The notes under the pieces are model-generated. The model worked only from the letters and a program-made list of their open reading frames with translations. It had not been told where the DNA came from and did no database searches. A program made the translations under genes and the position numbers. Shown here piece by piece: positions 6,780 through 11,148 of a stretch of DNA of 11,148 nt. Where the stretch lies: assembly GCA_039805565.1 (NCBI GenBank), contig JBDLTZ010000060.1:1-11148 (forward strand). Reading direction: 5' to 3'. This stretch comes from CALJIC01 sp039805565 (GTDB lineage: Bacteria > Chloroflexota > Chloroflexia > Chloroflexales > Roseiflexaceae). Each line of letters starts with the position of its first letter. Within the stretch, counting starts at the first letter, position 1.

Positions 6780-7163
6780 TCACATTGCCGTGGGCGAGAC
6801 CGCCCGGGGCGGCAGGCTGCGCCGGCGTAGCCGCTGCACCAGCACGCGCATCACCATCACCGCGAAGCTCGGCGTCTGCTGCACCAACACCTCGAAGCGC
6901 CGCTCGTCGATCGGGGTGAGCGCACAGTCGGTGCGGGCGACGGCGGTGGCGCTCCGCAGCTCCCCGCCGATCAGCGCCATCTCCCCTACGATCCCCCCCG
7001 GCCCCACAGTATCGATCAGCGACTCGCCACAGACGATGTCCACCTTGCCGGACTTCACCACATACATCGCGTCGCCAGGGTCGCCCAGGCGAAAGATGAC
7101 CTGGCCCGCCGCGAACCGCACTGTCTCGTCCGTATGCCGCACCTGCTCCAGCGCACTGACCAC
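6780..7163 (-). CDS. Single-domain cyclic-nucleotide-binding (CNB/CAP_ED) protein
   Basis: From a GTG at 7163 the product is 127 residues, essentially one cyclic-nucleotide-binding beta-barrel and no helix-turn-helix. The signature is clear: FAAGQVIFRLGDPGDAMYVV (17-36), SGKVDI, then the phosphate-binding cassette GEMALIGGELRSATAVA with Glu61, Arg70 and Ser71, the residues that hold the ribose and phosphate in cAMP binders. AAGGAG sits six bases ahead of the GTG and decides the start; a longer frame back to 7265 adds 34 unconserved residues. Without an output domain it may act by binding a partner or be the remnant of a larger regulator. The C-terminal tail RLRRRSLPPR is basic. The gene converges on melA, diverges from the ScdA_N operon, and lies between two copies of a palindromic repeat. 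Confidence 0.85.
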   Translation of the reverse strand: MVSALEQVRHTDETVRFAAGQVIFRLGDPGDAMYVVKSGKVDIVCGESLIDTVGPGGIVGEMALIGGELRSATAVARTDCALTPIDERRFEVLVQQTPSFAVMVMRVLVQRLRRRSLPPRAVSPTAM

Positions 7164-7169
7164 GGCCCG

Positions 7170-7175
7170 CTCCTT
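7170..7175 (-). promoter_or_regulatory. Ribosome-binding site fixing the GTG start of the CNB-domain gene
   Basis: AAGGAG on the minus strand is six bases upstream of the GTG at 7163. It supports the short 127-residue product over longer readings. Confidence 0.7.
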
Positions 7176-7258
7176 CTGACATCTGGCCTTCCTGCCCGAT
7201 CGTTCAGACGAGCAGGGGCGGTGGCGGGTTACAGCTGCCCACGGCGAAGCCGAGTGAT

Positions 7259-7330
7259 GCCACACAGCACGCAGAGGATACAGAGCGTTGCAGCCGCAGC
7301 CTCCGTGCGCTCAGCGCTCCCTGTGGCTCA
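7259..7330. repeat. Palindromic intergenic repeat of 9-base units, copy 2 (degenerate)
   Basis: This element has the same architecture as the one at 6618-6685. The left side reads GCCACACAGCACGCAGAGGA then TACAGAGCG (7259-7287); the right side (7300-7330) is CTCCGTGCGCTCAGCGCTCC followed by CTGTGGCTCA. The reverse complement of the right side again shows 9-base steps (CACAGGGAG, CGCTGAGCG, CACGGAGG). The arms match only about half the time, so it is an older or decayed copy. The 301-base gap between the CNB gene and the ScdA_N gene (7164-7464) otherwise holds a small palindrome and no coding signal that I can see. Confidence 0.55.
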
Positions 7331-7375
7331 ACCTATGCGCCCGCCGCTCGAGATCACGCCACGGCGCTGCGGCAA

Positions 7376-7389
7376 GCGACTTATGTCGC
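7376..7389. promoter_or_regulatory. Small palindrome upstream of the ScdA_N operon, possible operator
   Basis: GCGAC-TTAT-GTCGC is a perfect 5-4-5 palindrome 75 bases ahead of the ATG at 7465, and a third GCGAC half-site occurs at 7431-7435. It matches neither the FNR nor the CRP consensus. I could not find a convincing -35/-10 pair nearby. Confidence 0.25.
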
Positions 7390-7464
7390 AGCGGGCCGCC
7401 TTGGGCGAGTGGTACAGTTGTGACAAGACAGCGACACGCACAGAGACATGAAGGATAGCACCCC

Positions 7465-7674
7465 ATGACCACTGAACCCATCGTCATCGACGCGACCGAG
7501 GCCCTGAACGCGATCGTCGCCCGCGAGCCGCGCACCCTGGAGGTGTTCCGCCGCTACGGGATGGACACCTGCTGCGGCGGTGCGTTGCCGCTCGAGACCG
7601 CGGCGCGGCACCACGACGTCGACCTTGGCGAGCTGCTGGCCGCGCTGCTGGAGGTCACCGAGGGGCGCAAGTGA
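7465..7674 (+). CDS. ScdA_N (DUF542) domain protein, stand-alone N-terminal domain of the RIC/YtfE type
   Basis: The 69-residue product is a single ScdA_N domain. Its hallmark FRRYGMDTCCGGALPLETAA (residues 28-47) carries the invariant pair Cys36-Cys37 followed by two glycines. In RIC/YtfE/ScdA proteins this domain precedes a hemerythrin-like di-iron domain and the whole protein repairs iron-sulfur centres damaged by nitric oxide or oxidants. Here the hemerythrin part is absent, so this is the short stand-alone form and its own chemistry is uncertain. AAGGA at 7451-7455 lies nine bases before the ATG. The stop overlaps the GTG of the next gene (GTGA), indicating translational coupling to a membrane protein and a shared function. 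Confidence 0.9.
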   Translation: MTTEPIVIDATEALNAIVAREPRTLEVFRRYGMDTCCGGALPLETAARHHDVDLGELLAALLEVTEGRK

Positions 7675-8531
7675 GCAGCGCGACGCGCGCGTGGCTGATG
7701 GTGGGTCTGGCGGCTCTGGTGGCCGCCGCCGCACTGCACACCCTGGTGCTGCTGGGGGTGGGTGCGGTGTGGAGCGCCATGGTGCACCTCACCGTGTTCG
7801 GCTGGACCAGCGCCCTGATCGTAGCAGTGAGCCGCCACGCGCTGCCAATGTTCACGGGGAAGAGCTTCCCGCAGCAGTGGATGGCCTGGGCCCAGCTGGC
7901 AGCATTTGTGCCGGGGGTGACCCTGGCGGCGGCCGGCCTGGTGCAAGGCTACATACCGATCACGCTTGCCGGCCTCGGCCTCGAGCTCCTCGCGGCGCTG
8001 CTGTTCGCGGCGCACGCGCTGCTGCTGCACACGCGGGGCAAGCTGCGCGGCGCCGGCCCCATGCGCCCGCCGATCGCCGGGATCGAGCAGACTGACGGGC
8101 TCAGCACCGCGGCGACCCTGGCGGGCGCGGCGTGCCTGCCGCTGGCACTGGCGCTCATGGCCGCCGGGCGCGCGGGGGTGCTCCGTGGCGAGTGGTGGCT
8201 GGCGGGCGAGCACCTGGCCGCGCTCGGCTGGGTGATGCTGACGATCGTCGGGATCGCGCTGCGGGTGCTGCCGCGGTTCACCGGGAAAGCCCTGCGGGGC
8301 GTGGGCTGGGCGAGGGCGCAGCTCGTGTGTCACGCCGCCGCGCTTGTGCTCATGGCCGCGGCGCTGGGCCTGGGTCTACCGCGTCTGTTCGCTGCCGGCG
8401 GGGTGCTGATGGCAGTGGCCACCGCGCTGTTCGCCTCTACCGTCGGGACCACGATCGACTTTGGGCTAGGGAGCGCAGATATCGGTGTGCTCCATGGCCG
8501 CCGAGATCCAGAGTCAGGCAAGGCCCGGTAG
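7671..8531 (+). CDS. Duplicated polytopic membrane protein, NnrS / heme-copper oxidase subunit I-like
   Basis: This 286-residue protein is almost wholly hydrophobic (about eight segments) and consists of two homologous halves. HLTVFGWTSALIVAVSRH with LPMFTGK (residues 39-64) matches HLAALGWVMLTIVGIALR with LPRFTGK (181-206) at an exact 142-residue offset. The HLxxxGW...LPxFTG pattern recalls NnrS and CcoN/NorB-like proteins, where the histidines hold heme or copper. His39 and His181 are conserved between halves; His56 in the first half is Arg198 in the second. The GTG start overlaps the stop of the ScdA_N gene, and the same module occurs once in the next gene. A role in NO or heme handling is inferred from the family likeness and from the ScdA_N neighbour; it is not a complete oxidase. 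Confidence 0.75.
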   Translation: MSSATRAWLMVGLAALVAAAALHTLVLLGVGAVWSAMVHLTVFGWTSALIVAVSRHALPMFTGKSFPQQWMAWAQLAAFVPGVTLAAAGLVQGYIPITLAGLGLELLAALLFAAHALLLHTRGKLRGAGPMRPPIAGIEQTDGLSTAATLAGAACLPLALALMAAGRAGVLRGEWWLAGEHLAALGWVMLTIVGIALRVLPRFTGKALRGVGWARAQLVCHAAALVLMAAALGLGLPRLFAAGGVLMAVATALFASTVGTTIDFGLGSADIGVLHGRRDPESGKAR

Positions 8532-8562
8532 CACATGGTTTCGATCTAGCGCCCGCAAAGAG

Positions 8563-8973
8563 ATGAATGCATTAACACTTCGGCTCATCCGCGCCGCTTT
8601 TCTCTGCCTAGCGCTCGGGATCACCCTGGGTGCATCGTTCGCGGTGGACCGCGCGCTGGGGGCGAACCTGCGGCTGCTGCACGCCGAGCTCAACCTGTGG
8701 GGCTGGGTGACGCTGCTGATCTACGGCATGGGGTACCACATGCTGCCGCGCTTCGCCGGCCAGCCGCTCCGCAGCCAGCAGGCGGCTGAGCTCCAGAGCT
8801 GGGCGGCGATCGGCGGCGTGGCGCTTGCTGCGGTCGGGTGGCTGGCCTCGGCGTGGGACGTGCCCGGCGCCCTGGCACTGCGGGGCCTCGCCGCGGCGCT
8901 CCAGCTTGGCGCCGCGCTCGGCTTCGCGTGGCTGATCAGCGGGCTGCTGGCGCCGCGCCGCGCGGAACGCTGA
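8563..8973 (+). CDS. Small membrane protein, single copy of the NnrS/CcoN-like module
   Basis: From the ATG at 8563 the product is 136 residues with about four membrane segments, the same length as one half of the upstream 286-residue protein. LHAELNLWGWVTL (39-51) and GMGYHMLPRFAG (55-66) are the module signature seen in short proteins usually annotated as cbb3-type oxidase subunit I-like. His40 and His59 are candidate heme ligands. Aligned on the GW pair, Glu42 occupies the place of His39/His181 of the upstream protein. The gene starts 31 bases after that gene's stop. AAAGAG abuts the ATG too closely for a normal ribosome-binding site; an in-frame ATG at 8494 inside the previous gene would add 23 hydrophilic residues and cannot be excluded. 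It is probably a partner subunit of the upstream protein. Confidence 0.75.
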   Translation: MNALTLRLIRAAFLCLALGITLGASFAVDRALGANLRLLHAELNLWGWVTLLIYGMGYHMLPRFAGQPLRSQQAAELQSWAAIGGVALAAVGWLASAWDVPGALALRGLAAALQLGAALGFAWLISGLLAPRRAER

Positions 8974-9080
8974 ACTGCCCGCCACCATCGCGCCGGCTGT
9001 GGCCTGACACGCCTCCGGCGGCGCTCCAGTTTCATGCCAAGCCTCCTCAACGCCGGCGACAGAGACCGGGGGAATCGAAC

Positions 9081-9114
9081 AGGGCCAGGGCAGCGACAAA
9101 GCTGCCCTGGCCCT
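9081..9114. terminator. Bidirectional terminator-like hairpin between convergent genes
   Basis: A perfect 14-bp stem, AGGGCCAGGGCAGC (9081-9094) with GCTGCCCTGGCCCT (9101-9114), closes over the loop GACAAA. It lies between the plus-strand membrane protein ending at 8973 and the minus-strand gene ending at 9130. Neither side has a real T run (TTGTG on plus, TGTTCGATT on minus), so termination is probable from position and stability rather than from a full canonical signal. Confidence 0.7.
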
Positions 9115-9129
9115 TGTGCACTGCACCGG

Positions 9130-10731
9130 CTACAATCGGCAGTGGCGTACATTGGCCCCTGATACCACCCACCTGCCGCGCTTCAACGGTCGCCCCCTCG
9201 TATCCACCGGTATGTGCACGACGTCCGGCAGTGCGACCAAGAACACTCCGCCGCGCAGAGCTGACCCGCCGTCAGGCACCCAGACGTTCAGCTTCTCCCT
9301 ACCGGCTGTGAGAACCAGCGCGGTATGGCTAGGTCGCTGCGAGGCAGATGGCTGGGAGAGGATGTTCGTCACCGGCCCGCCGAAGGCCCACGCCAGCGTC
9401 GTAATGCCTAGGCAGCGCGTGGGCTGGCCGGGAGACGCCACTGTCCCCGAGTAGTAGTCGTGGGTAAAGCCGCTTTGCACGTTGTAGATCGAGTTCGGGA
9501 TGACGCTGTCCAGAGTCTCAGCCTCCCAGACATAGGGCTTGCCACTCGGGCAGTGGACGTAGTCACCCGCGCTAGCGTGAACATCCACGGTTGGGAGTGG
9601 TGCAAGCCCCACTGCTTCGAAATAGAACAGGAGGCTGTGGCCCCACTCGTGCCTGTACACATTGCGGTGCGGGTCGCCCAGCGCGTGAGGCGCGATCAGC
9701 GACGCGTAGAGCTGGTCATTGCCCATCCAGGACGCCATCCCAGCCCCGGCCCCAATGAACCTGAGTCGCCCGCTCATACGATCGGTGACCCAGGGCTGCC
9801 AGATCACGATCACCGAGTCGAACGCAGGGTCGCGCTCTGCTGTCGTATCCCAAGGCAACGGCCTCCAGGCGTTGCCGATACGACTCGGCGCAAGTGCCCG
9901 CTCTGGGTAGCGAATAGTCAGCTCAGGAACCATGGCGCTGCTCGTGAGCAGGGGGATGTCCCGTGTGACAAAGAGTGTGCTGGCCTCGGTGGCCCGGCGC
10001 AGCCCATCGTCGGTCAGAGCGCCAGTGAGGTGGTGGATCACACCATCATCATCAATGTATCTGATCTCGGTCTCACGGTAGATCAGCACCAGGATCTTCC
10101 AGCGGGGATAGACGTCGGCGCCGCTGTAGCTGAATGGCGCAACCTCAACGTCGTCGAACCAGACGGTGCCAGTACAGAGGCCCAGCCAGTAGCCAAGCCT
10201 GAGCGCCACAGTCACATCCGAGGCATCGCCCGAGTTGAAAAGCATGCTCACGCGAGTCCAGTCGTTGGTGCCGAACAGGCCGCGCGATCGGTTCCACGTT
10301 CCCAGGCGCGAGAGGTTGCTGCCGGCGCTCACGCCCTCCGGTGAGCACGCCACATCTTCGGTCTTGACCCAGGCGCTGAAACGGTAGCGCGTGTCGGGCC
10401 GCACCGGCAGAGTCTGGTACCAGTTCGCATCGACGCCATCAAAGGAGGAGATCTTAGCGCTGCGGCCGCCGCCGTGCGCTTGTGTGCCATCCCACGTCAT
10501 GCGAGCGGAGCCGAAGATGGTCACGTCCCAGCCGAACGGCTCGGCGTCGCGTGCAAAATCCCCCTCCTCAAACCCGGGATTGACCACCAGGTTCGTGTGG
10601 GGCGCGCTTGCCCAGCTCATGGTGACTACTGCGGTCATGGGGAGGGGCGCGAGCATAAGCGCGAGCGCAGCTAGAACGGCGATAGTTCCGCACACTGCCG
10701 TTCTCTTTCCACCAGACAAACCCCGCTTCAC
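9130..10731 (-). CDS. Secreted protein with N-terminal jelly-roll carbohydrate-binding-like domain and HEWGH metalloprotease motif
   Basis: The 533-residue product begins at a GTG; an in-frame stop eight codons upstream excludes an earlier start. It opens with a signal peptide: basic n-region MKRGLSGGKR, a hydrophobic core, and a likely cleavage after ASA at residue 43. Residues 47-199 look like a CBM4/9-type jelly roll (NLVVNPGFEEGD, GGGRSAKIS, W-Y-Q-T-L-P, RYRFSAWVKT, VWFDDVEV). Residues about 205-340 are unassigned. HEWGH at 361-365 fits the HExxH zinc signature, followed by SLLFYFEAVG; the third ligand is not obvious, with His385, His393 or His424 as candidates. Five cysteines fall in the exported part (129, 186, 394, 440, 531), fitting disulfides. 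A secreted zinc peptidase that binds a glycan or glycoprotein is the best guess; no known peptidase family is firmly matched. Base composition looks less GC-rich than the neighbours, and no clear ribosome-binding site is seen. Confidence 0.75.
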   Translation of the reverse strand: MKRGLSGGKRTAVCGTIAVLAALALMLAPLPMTAVVTMSWASAPHTNLVVNPGFEEGDFARDAEPFGWDVTIFGSARMTWDGTQAHGGGRSAKISSFDGVDANWYQTLPVRPDTRYRFSAWVKTEDVACSPEGVSAGSNLSRLGTWNRSRGLFGTNDWTRVSMLFNSGDASDVTVALRLGYWLGLCTGTVWFDDVEVAPFSYSGADVYPRWKILVLIYRETEIRYIDDDGVIHHLTGALTDDGLRRATEASTLFVTRDIPLLTSSAMVPELTIRYPERALAPSRIGNAWRPLPWDTTAERDPAFDSVIVIWQPWVTDRMSGRLRFIGAGAGMASWMGNDQLYASLIAPHALGDPHRNVYRHEWGHSLLFYFEAVGLAPLPTVDVHASAGDYVHCPSGKPYVWEAETLDSVIPNSIYNVQSGFTHDYYSGTVASPGQPTRCLGITTLAWAFGGPVTNILSQPSASQRPSHTALVLTAGREKLNVWVPDGGSALRGGVFLVALPDVVHIPVDTRGRPLKRGRWVVSGANVRHCRL

Positions 10732-11030
10732 TGCGAGGCCGGACTGGAGCCAAGATCATACGTCTCGCAGAGCACACTGGCATCTGAGGCGCAGATTCTC
10801 TCTTACACAGTATAGCTCGCGGCGCGTTCTCTGTGCGAGACAGATACGCAATGGTGCGTGAAGAGGCCGCCATGGCTGAGTGCCATTGGCGGCGTCGCTG
10901 CAGATTGGTACAGGTCATGCAGTGGGGGAGGAATGCCGCACGTCTCGGAGACAGCCACCGTGGTTGTCGCGCCAGGGACAAGCCGCCGCCTTATGAAGAT
11001 AAAGAAAGAGCGCAGCGCCCGGCGCTTCGG
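10732..11030. other. Intergenic stretch without a convincing gene, upstream region of the secreted-protein gene
   Basis: No reading frame here has a credible start or protein-like composition. On the minus strand there is a TATACT at 10814-10809 and a TATGAT near 10760-10755 that could be -10 elements for the secreted-protein gene, both without a good -35. A loose inverted repeat sharing GTCTCGC and AGAG joins 10758-10772 and 10829-10847. Nothing else stands out. Confidence 0.35.
11014..11026 (-). terminator. Possible short terminator after the partial membrane-protein gene
   Basis: AGCGCC-C-GGCGCT forms a compact GC stem just past the stop at 11031, and on the minus strand it is followed by GCG then CTCTTTCTTT. 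The T-rich tail fits an intrinsic terminator, but the stem would lose pairs to form a real loop. Confidence 0.4.
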
Positions 11031-11148
11031 TCACTCTCTCTCCCGCACGAGCAGCAGCAGCAGCACGGCCGCGCCGATCGTCACGGCGCCGACCAGGGTA
11101 TTGACACCGATGCCGTAGGTGCTCCAGATCGGCTCGGCCAGCAGCGAC
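11031..11148 (-). CDS. C-terminal end of an unidentified membrane protein
   Basis: Read on the minus strand from 11147, an open frame of 38 codons ends in TGA at 11033-11031; the start lies beyond the window. The fragment begins SLLAEPIWSTYGIGVN, continues as one hydrophobic helix (TLVGAVTIGAAVLLLLLV) and ends in the charged tail RERE. The composition is that of a last transmembrane helix with a cytoplasmic tail. The family cannot be told from so short a piece. It points the same way as the secreted-protein gene, about 300 bases upstream of it. Confidence 0.6.
   Translation of the reverse strand, partial: SLLAEPIWSTYGIGVNTLVGAVTIGAAVLLLLLVRERE

Noticed and set aside
7418..7435. TTGTGACAAGACAGCGAC as a CRP or FNR site for the ScdA_N operon, tempting because of the CNB-domain neighbour.
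   Set aside because: Only one half matches TGTGA or TTG; the second half-site is missing, and the CNB protein has no DNA-binding domain.
9066..9080. Minus-strand GTTCGATTCCCCCGG resembles the T-loop of a tRNA.
   Set aside because: The flanking bases CCCTG and CCCCC do not pair as a T stem, and no anticodon arm, D arm or acceptor stem can be built around it.
10858..11118. Plus-strand open frame of 86 codons near the window end.
   Set aside because: It is low in hydrophobic order, serine and threonine rich, and overlaps the minus-strand membrane-protein tail, which has a clear transmembrane helix.

Overview
This is a GC-rich bacterial chromosome segment with compact operons, GTG as well as ATG starts and a lipobox lipoprotein. 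Gene content (CUT1 sugar transporter without its ATPase, MelA-type GH4 enzyme, FG-GAP/UnbV lipoprotein, stand-alone ScdA_N protein) and the intergenic palindromes would fit a Chloroflexota bacterium. That placement is an inference from style, not from a marker gene.

Bases 1-6598 form a plus-strand sugar-utilisation region. It holds the end of an ABC solute-binding protein, a strong hairpin, and two CUT1 permeases. These are followed by an FG-GAP/UnbV lipoprotein and a histidine-rich, internally duplicated membrane protein of unknown function. The last gene is a GH4 alpha-galactosidase that is clearly MelA-like and has its own TATAAT promoter element. The simplest reading is import of an alpha-galactoside (melibiose or raffinose type) followed by intracellular NAD/Mn-dependent cleavage. 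The hairpin between binding protein and permeases probably sets their expression ratio. The two genes in the middle have no obvious part in this.

Bases 6599-7464 hold a small minus-strand cyclic-nucleotide-binding-domain protein. It is bracketed by two related intergenic palindromes built from a degenerate 9-base unit, and a third, unrelated REP-like hairpin lies just after its stop codon.

Bases 7465-8973 are a tight plus-strand operon: a 69-residue ScdA_N (DUF542) protein, a 286-residue membrane protein made of two fused copies of one module at an exact 142-residue offset, and a 136-residue protein that is a single copy of the same module. The module resembles parts of NnrS and heme-copper oxidase subunit I. 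The likely theme is nitric oxide, heme or iron-centre stress. This cluster is the most interesting part of the window.

Bases 8974-11148 begin with a perfect hairpin between convergent genes. Then comes a minus-strand secreted protein with a jelly-roll carbohydrate-binding-like domain and an HEWGH zinc-protease motif, about 300 bases without a convincing gene, and the last 38 codons of a minus-strand membrane protein. The secreted-protein gene looks less GC-biased than the rest.
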